This document shows, one piece after another, positions 18,484 through 28,023 of a stretch of DNA of 64,000 nucleotides. The translations under genes and the position numbers were made by a program. This DNA comes from Chitinophagaceae bacterium (GTDB lineage: Bacteria > Bacteroidota > Bacteroidia > Chitinophagales > Chitinophagaceae). The stretch lies in assembly GCA_947488765.1 (NCBI GenBank), contig CANLAE010000008.1:1-64000 (forward strand). The letters run 5' to 3'. The notes beneath the pieces are model-generated. The model worked only from the letters and a program-made list of their open reading frames with translations. It had not been told where the DNA came from and made no database searches. Numbering within the stretch: position 1 is the stretch's first letter; each line of letters begins with the position of its first letter.

Positions 18484-19158
18484 TTATATTTCTAATTTTA
18501 TTTTATCAATCCATTCACTGCCCCACCATTCTTGTTTATCAAAATTTACTAGTATTATATGGATCCTAGCTTTCTTATTGTCTTTTATTGCGTTTATATT
18601 TTTTCTGATATCGTGGGTTTGAAAAGTACTCCCCATGTAAAGAGCAAACGGTATTAAAACAATATAATCAACTAAGCTATTTTGGGCATAATTTATTTGT
18701 CTTTTACCAGTAAGGTCAGTAAAACTTTCATAAAGTTTCTTTAAATATAAGAATGTAGTATCCGATACAACAACTCCGCTATCATTTGTGTATTTATTTA
18801 AAAAATAATTACTTGGAAAGCTGCTGATATTATTTAATGGTTTTAAATTTTTTAATATCTCCGGAAAAGATCTGTAACATACTACTCCATTACTATATCC
18901 ATAAGATACAAAAGTGCCATTACTCTTAAATACAAAAGGAAAATTTTTTGAAAGTTGAAATTGAAAAAATAATTTATAAAAATTACCAGGTGAAATTGCA
19001 ACAATTTCATCAGCAACTATTTTTTTCTTATTTACCCAATTTGTAATACTTGTAATATTTTCAACTTTAGGTTGTTGTATATTAGAGACAACCTTAACCA
19101 TATTACATGATGTTAATGCAATATATAAAATCAATAAACAAATAGCAAGAAATTTCAT
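18484..19158 (-). CDS. Lipoprotein of unknown function
   Basis: I do not recognise this 224-residue protein. It starts with a lipoprotein signal (MKFLAICLLILYIALTSC, lipobox LTSC with Cys 18), so the mature protein should be lipid-anchored in the envelope. The body is mixed alpha/beta-like with many Asn, Phe and Lys, including FKSNGTFVSYGYSNG and a C-terminal ARIHIILVNFDKQEWWGSEW. It lies 10 bp after another lipoprotein gene on the same strand and ends in a terminator, so the two form a small transcription unit. Its AT-rich composition and lack of recognisable domains suggest an accessory gene. Confidence 0.7.
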   Translation of the reverse strand: MKFLAICLLILYIALTSCNMVKVVSNIQQPKVENITSITNWVNKKKIVADEIVAISPGNFYKLFFQFQLSKNFPFVFKSNGTFVSYGYSNGVVCYRSFPEILKNLKPLNNISSFPSNYFLNKYTNDSGVVVSDTTFLYLKKLYESFTDLTGKRQINYAQNSLVDYIVLIPFALYMGSTFQTHDIRKNINAIKDNKKARIHIILVNFDKQEWWGSEWIDKIKLEI

Positions 19159-19168
19159 AAATAAAGAT

Positions 19169-19795
19169 TTAGATTACTAAAGTAATTGGTAAGGTTACAC
19201 TACCAAATTCTCCATCAGAATGATTAATATTATAAATTCCGATTGGAACCCAAAATCCTCTATAAATTGTACCACCAATGCTTATAAAATTTGGTAGTTC
19301 AAATAAATCTTCATCTTCAATTTCAAAATTATTATTTTTAAATTCATCTTCAGGAAGTTTATTTCTAAAACTTATTTTAACGAAGCCATTACTATAAAAT
19401 GTATAATCTCCAATCATTTTTCTAGAAACTGAATTATTTTCAGGGCATCTCCCTGCACTTCCACCAAAGGGAAAAATTGAACCATCCTTACATCTTATAT
19501 ACCCTCTATGTCCACATCTGAAGCCAATTCCTCTTGTACAATTTGATTTGCAAGTTGCAATTTGCCAAGATACTCCTACAGCTACTTGTCCACCATGTGC
19601 CCAACATGGATCATTGTATCCAGCTCCACCTTCTTCATTGTCTAAACCAGGATTATCGGGTGCAATTTTGGAATGGCTTACTATTTTCGACGGATCGTAC
19701 TTAAATTTTAAGATCTTTGACGTGGAATCAATTTCTGTATTTTTATTACAGGAGTAAATTAATAATCCAATAAACATAATTGTTAATATTAACAT
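19169..19795 (-). CDS. Cysteine-containing lipoprotein of unknown function
   Basis: A 208-residue protein with a short lipoprotein signal (MLILTIMFIGLLIYSC, Cys 16). The middle part (about residues 55-120) is rich in Gly and Cys: NDPCWAHGGQVAVGV, then IATCKSNCTRG, FRCGHRG, YIRCKD and GRCPEN. The paired cysteines suggest disulfides in an exported domain. The C-terminal half is plainer, with an acidic run (NNFEIEDEDLFELPN). I know no family for it. It is the first gene of a two-gene unit with the lipoprotein at 18484, and both point toward the XRE regulator. Confidence 0.68.
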   Translation of the reverse strand: MLILTIMFIGLLIYSCNKNTEIDSTSKILKFKYDPSKIVSHSKIAPDNPGLDNEEGGAGYNDPCWAHGGQVAVGVSWQIATCKSNCTRGIGFRCGHRGYIRCKDGSIFPFGGSAGRCPENNSVSRKMIGDYTFYSNGFVKISFRNKLPEDEFKNNNFEIEDEDLFELPNFISIGGTIYRGFWVPIGIYNINHSDGEFGSVTLPITLVI

Positions 19796-20154
19796 TATAT
19801 TTTTTATAATATATCAATTTTAAAATATAAAAAATAAGTTACTATACACAGTAATTTCTACTGCATTGTCTCAAAAAATTTCCATTACTTTCTTGTGCTT
19901 TATTGCCATTTGGTAAGGCTCTTTATTGTCCTATTTTGGCGGTAAAGGTTAGGTGGTATATTTTTTTTTTTGAAGTATCAAAATTCTTAAGTGTATTTAT
20001 TACTTCCAAGAATTAGACTTCTCTTTATACGAAGATTGATTTCGTATTACCCGAAGTTCAACTTCGCTTTAGCTATGTTTTGTCAGGTTTTTCAAAAAAT
20101 CAAGGGCTACTCAGCTTTTCAAATTACTTTCGTAGTTATCAATATCAATCAAGC
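19796..20154. other. Intergenic stretch with two tandem small hairpins
   Basis: Between the divergent lipoprotein and elaA genes I see no gene. The region is AT-rich with a T run at 19962-19973. Two adjacent hairpins occur: TACGAA/TTCGTA (20028-20046) and the near-perfect palindrome CGAAGTT-C-AACTTCG (20052-20066). They could be an operator, or a folded leader of elaA. Confidence 0.5.
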
Positions 20155-20610
20155 ATGCAACTACATTTTACTACAAAATATTTTTCTGATTTAACACCTG
20201 CTGAGTTGTATGCTGCTATCCGCTTGCGCAACGAAGTATTTGTAGTAGAACAAAATTGTGTTTTTCAGGATGCAGATGATAAAGACTTGCACTGCCATCA
20301 TTTGTTTTTATGGGATCATGAAACCCTTGTGGCTTATGCAAGATTGGTTCCTAAAAATATTGCTTACGACAATTATATTTCTATTGGCAGAGTAGTAGGT
20401 AATCCGGCATACAGAAGAAAGGGAACAGGCAAATTATTGATGGCTAAAGCTATTGAAACATGCAATGCAATTTTTGGCAAACAAACGATAAAAATTGGTG
20501 CACAATTATACCTCAAAAACTTTTATGAATCTTTTGGATTCAGGCAAGTTGATGCTGTTTATTTAGAAGATGGTATTGAACATATTTATATGTTGCTTCA
20601 TCAAGACTAA
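20155..20610 (+). CDS. elaA: ElaA-like GNAT acetyltransferase
   Basis: The ATG at 20155 gives a 151-residue protein. It follows the ElaA pattern: ELYAAIRLRNEVFVVEQNC, then DADDKDLHCHHL, then SIGRVVGNPAYRRKGTGKLLM with the acetyl-CoA-binding loop, and a C-terminal FYESFGF. ElaA proteins are small cytoplasmic GNAT enzymes of poorly known substrate. A longer reading frame extends upstream but begins within the tandem hairpins and lacks family similarity. The stop overlaps the stop of the convergent uvrA gene by four bases. Confidence 0.88.
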   Translation: MQLHFTTKYFSDLTPAELYAAIRLRNEVFVVEQNCVFQDADDKDLHCHHLFLWDHETLVAYARLVPKNIAYDNYISIGRVVGNPAYRRKGTGKLLMAKAIETCNAIFGKQTIKIGAQLYLKNFYESFGFRQVDAVYLEDGIEHIYMLLHQD

Positions 20611-23483
20611 TCATTCATTTCTAATGCTAAAAATTTGGCAGTATGGCTATTTTTAATGGTGATCATTTCTTCGGGCGTGCCTTCAAATAAAATTGTTCCG
20701 CCACCATCACCACCTTCGGGTCCTAAATCAATCACGTGGTCTGCCATTTTAATTACGTCAAGATTGTGTTCTATCACCAAAACAGAATTACCTCGGTCTA
20801 CTAATTTATTAATCACATCCATGAGCAATTTAATGTCTTGAAAATGCAATCCAGTGGTAGGTTCATCTAAAATATAAAATGTTTTTCCGGTATCTTTTTT
20901 TCCTAATTCGGTAGAGAGCTTAACACGCTGTGCTTCTCCGCCACTAAGGGTTACAGCGCTTTGTCCTAATGTAATATAGCCCAAACCAACATCCTGCAAC
21001 ACTTTAATTTTTCGGTACAACCAAGGTACCGCTTGAAAAAATTCTGTTGCTTCATCTACAGTCATATCTAACACATCACAAATAGACTTTCCTTTGTATC
21101 TTATTTCTAGTGTTTCTCTGTTATATCTTTTACCATTGCATTTTTCACAATGCACATATACATCCGGTAAAAAATTCATTTCAATAACTTTCATTCCACC
21201 ACCCTCACAAACTTCGCATCTGCCTGTTTTTACATTAAAAGAAAAACGACCTGCATTGTAACCCCTGATTTTTGCTTCGGGTACACTTGCAAATAAAGTT
21301 CTGATTTCTGTAAAGAATCCACAATAGGTTGCAGGATTGCTTCTTGGCGTTCTGCCAATTGGCGATTGATCTATTTCAATTACTTTGTCAATATGCTCTA
21401 AGCCTTTGATGCTTTTGTAGCTTTGAATTGGATAGGTACTATCGTAACAATGTTTGCTCAATAGCGGATATAAAGTTTCATTGATTAAAGTAGATTTTCC
21501 ACTGCCGCTAACACCGCTTACGACAATCAATTTGCCCAATGGAAACTGTACCGATACATTTTTTAAATTATTGCCCAAAGCACCTTTAAGTTCAAGTGTT
21601 TTACCATTTCCTTTTCTGCGTTCTTCTGGGATAGCAATTTTCTTTTTTCCGTTTAAATATTGTGCGGTTTCCGAATTACTTTTTAAAATGGAATCGGGTG
21701 TTCCTGCTGCAACAATTTGCCCGCCAAACTTTCCTGCTTTGGGTCCTATATCTATTAAAAAATCACTTGCAAGCATGATGTCTTTATCATGTTCTACTAC
21801 AAGTACACTATTACCAATATCTCTCAAATTTTTTAATGCTTCTATTAATCTTTGGTTGTCTCTCTGGTGCAAACCAATGCTCGGTTCGTCTAAAATGTAG
21901 GTAATGCCTTGTAGTTGACTCCCAATTTGTGTTGCAAGACGAATTCGCTGAGATTCCCCACCACTCAGAGTTTTAGAAGGTCGGTTTAAAGAAAGATAGG
22001 TTAACCCAACATCTAATAAAAATTGCAATCGCTCCCTGATTTCTTTTAAAATATCTTTTGCAATTGCATTTTGTTTGGCGCTGATTCTTTTTTCAATATC
22101 GTTGAACCAAACAATTAATTTATCTAAATTTTGGTTGCTTAATTCACTGATATTTTTTTCATCTACTTTAAACCATAAACTTTCTTTTTTTAATCTTGCT
22201 CCATTGCAGGAATTACAAGATGATAATTCCATGAATTTTTCTACCCATGATTTTAAAGTATCATTACTCTGTGTTGATGTAAACCAGCGTTTCAACATTG
22301 GAATAATACCTTCATAACTTCCGGTATATTCATTCGGAATATTTTCATCATCCAAATCCAATGCTAAACTGCTGCTAACCATGTTTTCACCATACAACAA
22401 TAAATTAAAATGTTCTGCAGGCAACTCTTTCAGCGGTTTTTCTAAATTTATTTTATTTTTTTTGCTGAAAAATCTTACTTGCTGAAAAACGCTTGCTTCC
22501 CGTTCTTCTCCAAGAGGTACAATGCCACCTTCATTTACAGATTTTGTTTTATCAGGAACAACAGCATTCATATCAATCGTGTAAATGTTACCTAAGCCCT
22601 TGCATAAAGGACATGCACCATAAGGCGAGTTGAATGAAAATGCATTGGGGCTTGGTTCTTCGTAACTGATGCCGGTATCCAAACACATCAACTGTTTGCT
22701 GTATTGCGCAACAGTATTGGTATCATTGATGAGTAAAAACATTAAGTCTTTTCCCATTTTTAAAGTTTGTTGCACACTTTGACTGATACGAACTTTCATA
22801 TCATCTTTAACAGCAAGACGATCTACTACAACTTCAATATCATGGATTTTATAACGATCTACCTGAAGTTTCGGGGTGAGGTCCATTACTTCACCATCAA
22901 CCCTAACTTTCAAAAATCCTTTCTTGCGGATGTCTTCAAAGAGTTCTCTGTAATGGCCTTTTCTCCCACGCACCAATGGTGCAAGTAAAGAGATTTTTTT
23001 GTCTTTGTATTTGCTGAAAATATTGGTAACAATTTCTTCCTCGCTGAATTTTACCATTTTTTTTCCGGTGTTGTAACTATATGCCTCACCAATTCTTGCA
23101 TAGAGCAAACGCAAGAAATCATATACCTCAGTTACAGTTCCTACAGTACTTCTAGGGTTTTTGTTGGTTGTTTTTTGTTCAATGGAAATTACGGGAGATA
23201 ATCCCGTAATTTTATCTACATCAGGTCTTTCCATGTCCCCCATGAATTGCCGTGCATAAGCACTGAAGCTTTCCATGTAACGGCGTTGACCTTCGTTGTA
23301 AATAGTATCAAAAGCCAATGAACTTTTTCCGCTGCCGCTAACGCCTGTAAAAACAACGAGTTTATTTTTAGGAATTGAAATATCTATGTTTTTAAGATTA
23401 TGCTCTCTTGCACCAAATACTTCAATAAAATCTTGAGATGGAGCAGTTGCAGTTACTGTATTTATTTTTTTACCTTTTGCCAT
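20607..23483 (-). CDS. uvrA: Excinuclease ABC subunit A
   Basis: The ATG at 23483 gives a 958-residue UvrA, the damage-recognition ATPase of nucleotide excision repair. Both ABC modules are complete: Walker A GVSGSGKSSLAFDTI near the N-terminus and GVSGSGKSTLINETL in the second half, each with its signature LSGGESQRIRL or LSGGEAQRVKL. Zinc-type cysteines are visible in CPLCKGLG and in CEVCEGGG...HCEKCNGKR. An ATG 18 bp upstream (23501) is possible but adds only six residues. The gene is alone on this strand, tail to tail with elaA. Confidence 0.97.
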   Translation of the reverse strand: MAKGKKINTVTATAPSQDFIEVFGAREHNLKNIDISIPKNKLVVFTGVSGSGKSSLAFDTIYNEGQRRYMESFSAYARQFMGDMERPDVDKITGLSPVISIEQKTTNKNPRSTVGTVTEVYDFLRLLYARIGEAYSYNTGKKMVKFSEEEIVTNIFSKYKDKKISLLAPLVRGRKGHYRELFEDIRKKGFLKVRVDGEVMDLTPKLQVDRYKIHDIEVVVDRLAVKDDMKVRISQSVQQTLKMGKDLMFLLINDTNTVAQYSKQLMCLDTGISYEEPSPNAFSFNSPYGACPLCKGLGNIYTIDMNAVVPDKTKSVNEGGIVPLGEEREASVFQQVRFFSKKNKINLEKPLKELPAEHFNLLLYGENMVSSSLALDLDDENIPNEYTGSYEGIIPMLKRWFTSTQSNDTLKSWVEKFMELSSCNSCNGARLKKESLWFKVDEKNISELSNQNLDKLIVWFNDIEKRISAKQNAIAKDILKEIRERLQFLLDVGLTYLSLNRPSKTLSGGESQRIRLATQIGSQLQGITYILDEPSIGLHQRDNQRLIEALKNLRDIGNSVLVVEHDKDIMLASDFLIDIGPKAGKFGGQIVAAGTPDSILKSNSETAQYLNGKKKIAIPEERRKGNGKTLELKGALGNNLKNVSVQFPLGKLIVVSGVSGSGKSTLINETLYPLLSKHCYDSTYPIQSYKSIKGLEHIDKVIEIDQSPIGRTPRSNPATYCGFFTEIRTLFASVPEAKIRGYNAGRFSFNVKTGRCEVCEGGGMKVIEMNFLPDVYVHCEKCNGKRYNRETLEIRYKGKSICDVLDMTVDEATEFFQAVPWLYRKIKVLQDVGLGYITLGQSAVTLSGGEAQRVKLSTELGKKDTGKTFYILDEPTTGLHFQDIKLLMDVINKLVDRGNSVLVIEHNLDVIKMADHVIDLGPEGGDGGGTILFEGTPEEMITIKNSHTAKFLALEMND

Positions 23484-23606
23484 AATATTTCTTGCGTTCA
23501 AATGTATTACAATTGCAACTGGTTTTAGTTTGACTAAATGAAGAATTAAACAGAGATTTGTTGAACTATTTTATTTTTTAAGAATTATTGATTTTAATAC
23601 TTTTAT

Positions 23607-24230
23607 ATGATTGTATTCATCGGTTATCTTGCTTCAGCTTTTTTAGCATTTTCTTTAATTACGGTAAATGCAGTTAAGTTTCGTTGGTTGAATATTTTTG
23701 GTTGTGTTTCTTTCATTGTTTATGGGATTTTGATTACTGCATTTCCTGTGATTATAGCCAATGTAACGTTGTTGGGAATTAATATTTATCAGTTGGTAAA
23801 AATGTACCGTTATCAAGAAACGTTTTCATTGTTGCCCATACATCAGGATGTTGAATTGATGCAAAAATTTCTTTCTTTTTACAAAACAGATATTCAACAA
23901 TATTTTCCTGAATTTGATGTTACAGTTCAAGAAAATAGCATTCGATTTTTTGTTTTACGGGATATGAAGGTTGCTAATTTATTTGTTGCACACATTGTTG
24001 AAGATGGTATTGCATTAGTTGATTTAAATTATACCATTCCGCAGTTACGGGACTTTAAAATTGGAACTTATATTTTTACCAAGGAGAAGGAATACCTTTT
24101 GCAGCGAGGGATTCGTAAAATTGTTTATGAAAAAGTACACAATAAAAATCATCAAAAATTTTTAGAAATAACTGGTTTTAAAAAAGAAATTAATCATCAC
24201 AATACTTCTTTTGTGTATGATGTAGCTTAG
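23607..24230 (+). CDS. YgjV-like membrane protein with an extra soluble C-terminal domain
   Basis: The first ~75 residues hold three hydrophobic segments (GYLASAFLAFSLITVNAV, IFGCVSFIVYGILITAF, VIIANVTLLGINIYQL), close to the YgjV inner-membrane family. The remaining ~130 residues are soluble and look like a GNAT-type fold, ending with VHNKNHQKFLEITGF and VYDVA; residues 104-145 (FDVTVQENSIRFFVL onward) form alternating strands. No clear acetyl-CoA loop (RxxGxG/A) is visible, so activity is doubtful. The family role is unknown. It is divergent from uvrA across 123 bp, and its stop overlaps that of the convergent acetyltransferase gene by four bases. Confidence 0.72.
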   Translation: MIVFIGYLASAFLAFSLITVNAVKFRWLNIFGCVSFIVYGILITAFPVIIANVTLLGINIYQLVKMYRYQETFSLLPIHQDVELMQKFLSFYKTDIQQYFPEFDVTVQENSIRFFVLRDMKVANLFVAHIVEDGIALVDLNYTIPQLRDFKIGTYIFTKEKEYLLQRGIRKIVYEKVHNKNHQKFLEITGFKKEINHHNTSFVYDVA

Positions 24231-24766
24231 TATTGCATATCACTTTTTAATAAAGCAAATTTCATTAAATGTATTAGCTTGCCATTATTTATTTCGTATT
24301 CACGAAGTGTCCCTTCATGTATGAAACCAAGCTTTTTCATGATGGAAATACTAGCTGTATTTTCTGTTTCAACATCGGCTTCAATTCTGTTGAGTTGTAA
24401 TTTATCAAAACAAAAATTGATCACATTTTTTGCAGCTTCTACGATGTATCCGTTGTTCCAAAATTCAGGGTAAAGCCAATAACCAAGTTCACATTTTTTA
24501 TTTAAATAATGAATATCGTTTATTCCAATTACACCAATTGGCGTAAGATTATTTTTTAATTCAATTAACCAATATGCTCCTGTTTTATTTTTGAAATGAT
24601 TGGCATAATAATCCATTTGTTCCTGTACTTCAGATAAATTGTAATATCGGATAAGCATGTATTTCGTCAGTTCATCATTGCTTAAACCCTTTAAAACAGA
24701 TGGTGCATCTGATTGTTCTATTTTTCTCAGAATCAATCTTTCGGTGATCATTTTTTCAATTTGCAT
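24227..24766 (-). CDS. RimJ/RimL-type GNAT acetyltransferase
   Basis: A 179-residue protein with the RimJ/RimL opening MITERLILRKIEQSDAPSV, a central GVIGINDIHYLNKKCELGYWL strand pair, an acetyl-CoA-binding region NGYIVEAAKNVINFCFD, and the closing NTASISIMKKLGFIHEGTLR. These enzymes acetylate the N-terminal amine of ribosomal proteins or small-molecule amines; the substrate here is unknown. An ATG at 24766 and another at 24751 (MITERL) are both possible; the second matches homologous starts better. It is convergent with the YgjV-like gene and divergent from the SAM riboswitch locus. Confidence 0.83.
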   Translation of the reverse strand: MQIEKMITERLILRKIEQSDAPSVLKGLSNDELTKYMLIRYYNLSEVQEQMDYYANHFKNKTGAYWLIELKNNLTPIGVIGINDIHYLNKKCELGYWLYPEFWNNGYIVEAAKNVINFCFDKLQLNRIEADVETENTASISIMKKLGFIHEGTLREYEINNGKLIHLMKFALLKSDMQY

Positions 24767-24894
24767 AAATTATTTTATTCGCTGTAATGCAATATTACAA
24801 AGGGTTTTAGCAATTAACTAACAAATAGTAGTAAAAATAATTTTGGAAATATTAATTTAGCAATTATACATTTGTATCAGTTCTTTAGACGAAT

Positions 24895-25032
24895 ACTTAT
24901 CAAGAAAGGTGGAGGGAATTGCCCAATGAAACCTTTGCAACCCTTTTAGTTTACTCGACTAAAAGAAGGTGCAAACTCATTTTTTTTAAGATGCTCAATT
25001 TATTGTTGCATGATTAAAAAATAGAGATAAGT
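24895..25032 (+). promoter_or_regulatory. SAM-I (S-box) riboswitch upstream of metY-metX-hom
   Basis: The segment follows the S-box consensus. Closing stem P1 is ACTTATC (24895-24901) with GATAAGT (25026-25032). The core has AAGAAAGGTGGAGGGAATTG, then CCCAATGAAACC and GCAACC. P3 is a perfect 8-bp hairpin CTTTTAGT/ACTAAAAG, followed by the conserved GGTGC. A further hairpin with ATGC/GCAT arms fits P4. The switch senses S-adenosylmethionine and lowers expression of methionine genes when it is abundant. The terminator immediately downstream and the metY-metX-hom genes support this. Confidence 0.93.
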
Positions 25033-25079
25033 CAGAGTGTAGTTTGAAATTTTACAACGATAATTCGTTATACTGTACC

Positions 25080-25112
25080 AAGCTCATCTGATTCAACGGG
25101 TGAGCTTTTTTT
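25080..25112 (+). terminator. Intrinsic terminator forming the riboswitch expression platform
   Basis: A 9-bp stem with one G-U pair (25080-25088 with 25099-25107: AAGCTCATC/GGTGAGCTT) and a 10-nt loop is followed by a run of seven T. It lies 48 bases after the riboswitch and is the natural off-state terminator. Which segment forms the antiterminator cannot be decided without folding. Confidence 0.8.
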
Positions 25113-25202
25113 ATGCTCCCTAGTTGAATCTTACTCTCTCTTTCTTGTGTTGTTTTTGTTTGAATAATTACGTTAATATTTTTTCAATCTAAAAAACACA
25201 AG

Positions 25203-25355
25203 ATGAATTATTCCAACACATTCACTAACTCAATTGCTTTTAATTCAAAAAAGCAAAGTGTCGATCTTAGTTTTTCTTCAGTTTTAAAATTCATTCGAAT
25301 TAGAATGATGTTGCTCAACAACAACCATGATAAACATTATTCAAAGCATAGATAG
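25203..25355 (+). CDS. Candidate 50-residue leader ORF between riboswitch terminator and metY
   Basis: An ATG at 25203 opens a 50-codon frame ending TAG at 25355. Near its end it reads RIRMMLLNNN, with two adjacent ATG (Met) codons at 25305-25310. The frame is followed at once by a short hairpin (25356-25372). Position inside a methionine-gene leader, adjacent Met codons and the downstream hairpin are what an attenuation leader would look like. But the ORF is short, the region AT-rich, and only two Met codons are adjacent, so chance is possible. I know of no annotated homolog. Confidence 0.4.
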   Translation: MNYSNTFTNSIAFNSKKQSVDLSFSSVLKFIRIRMMLLNNNHDKHYSKHR

Positions 25356-25380
25356 CCGTTATTATTGAACGGATTTTATT
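25356..25380 (+). terminator. Weak hairpin after the candidate leader ORF
   Basis: CCGTT (25356-25360) pairs with AACGG (25368-25372) across a 7-nt loop, followed by ATTTTATT. It starts one base after the leader stop codon. A 5-bp stem is marginal for termination, so this could equally be a chance palindrome. Confidence 0.25.
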
Positions 25381-25449
25381 CAAATATTTTCGAAAAAAAA
25401 CGAATCAAACAATTGTTAAATCAAATTCATAACCAATAATTCCTTATAA

Positions 25450-26805
<1,356 letters not shown>

Positions 26806-26900
26806 AAAATTTAAAAAGTGTTTGTATACTTTAAGGTTTTGTTTTTTGGATAATTCTTTTCATCTCTTAACAGGGTTGTTGAGTTACCTACAGAACCTTG

Positions 26901-26925
26901 AAGTGTGCGACGCAACAGGCGATGC
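26901..26925. repeat. Dispersed short repeat, GTGCGACGC family (copy 1)
   Basis: AAGTGTGCGACGCAACAGG followed by CGATGC lies in the 163-bp gap between metY and metX. Near-copies occur at 63629 (about 20 of 23 bases) and a shorter match at 57691. All three are intergenic and GC-richer than their surroundings. Function unknown. Confidence 0.6.
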
Positions 26926-26968
26926 TATTTGTACAAAAGTTCATTTCGAAAATTAAAAATTAAATTTC

Positions 26969-28006
26969 TTGTTTCAAGTATTTCATTCATCTAATCAGTT
27001 TGGTTTAGAAAGTGGGAAAGTATTGCCAAAACTGCATTTGGGCTATACCACACTTGGAACAATGAATGCAGAAAAGAGTAATGTAGTATGGATATTTCAT
27101 GCACTTACTGCAAATAGCAATCCTTCTGAGTGGTGGCCCGGAGTTGTGGGTGATGGTTGTGTGATTAATGAGCAACAGCATTTTATTATTTGTGTAAATA
27201 TGCCGGGGAGTTGTTACGGAAGTATCAATCCTTTGACAGTACAACAAGATAAGTCTGTACCTTATTATTTAGATTTTCCATTATTCACCACAAGAGATAT
27301 GATTAGAGCTTATCAATTGCTTAAAACATTTCTAGGCATTGAAAAAGTACTTTTAGGAATTGGCGGTAGTATGGGTGGACAACAATTATTAGAATGGGCG
27401 ATTGAAGAACCCGGTTTGTTTGAACACATTATTCCGATTGCAACAAATGCAAAACACAGTGCATGGGGAATTGCCTTCAACAGTACACAGCGCTTGTGTA
27501 TTGAAACAGATGCAACCTGGAATTCACCTACTGAAATAGCAGGGATTAATGGCATGAAAACTGCAAGAGCAGTAGCCTTGATCTCATACAGAAATTATGC
27601 TACCTATGAATCACAAGATGGTGTTGTTGATGAAGCTTTGCCGGTAGACAAACAAGAATTTAAAGCAACTACATACCAACAATATCAGGGAGAAAAATTG
27701 GCAAAACGTTTTAATGCTTACAGCTATTGGTATTTGAGTAAAGGGATGGATTCGCATGATGTGGGAAGAGACAGAAACGGCGTTATTGCTGCATTACAGC
27801 TGATTGAAGCTAAAACATTAGTGATAGGAGTTTCATCGGATATTTTATTTCCAGTACAGGAACAAACAATACTGCAACAACATATTGGCAATGCAAAATT
27901 GGCTGTAATAGATTCTTATTATGGGCATGATGGTTTTTTATTAGAACATGAAAAAATTGGTTCTTTAATTAAAGGTTTTCTTGAGGAGGAACTTGCAATA
28001 ATTTGA
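26969..28006 (+). CDS. metX: Homoserine O-acetyltransferase
   Basis: An alpha/beta-hydrolase-fold acyltransferase of 345 residues, giving O-acetylhomoserine for MetY. The nucleophile serine S134 lies in GIGGSMGGQQ; the aspartate is in ISSDILFPVQE region and the histidine in YYGHDGFLLEH. The family segment NMPGSCYGSINPL is intact. No ATG is usable near the start; a TTG at 26969 gives the expected N-terminus (M-FQVFHSSNQFGLESG). The earliest in-frame ATG, at 27062, would cut off conserved residues. Its stop lies 17 bp before the ATG of hom. Confidence 0.93.
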   Translation: MFQVFHSSNQFGLESGKVLPKLHLGYTTLGTMNAEKSNVVWIFHALTANSNPSEWWPGVVGDGCVINEQQHFIICVNMPGSCYGSINPLTVQQDKSVPYYLDFPLFTTRDMIRAYQLLKTFLGIEKVLLGIGGSMGGQQLLEWAIEEPGLFEHIIPIATNAKHSAWGIAFNSTQRLCIETDATWNSPTEIAGINGMKTARAVALISYRNYATYESQDGVVDEALPVDKQEFKATTYQQYQGEKLAKRFNAYSYWYLSKGMDSHDVGRDRNGVIAALQLIEAKTLVIGVSSDILFPVQEQTILQQHIGNAKLAVIDSYYGHDGFLLEHEKIGSLIKGFLEEELAII

Positions 28007-28023
28007 TTTTTAAAAACAAAAAT

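Noticed and set aside
21454..21900. Plus-strand open frame inside uvrA
   Set aside because: Antisense to the UvrA ABC region, where the coding strand is certain.
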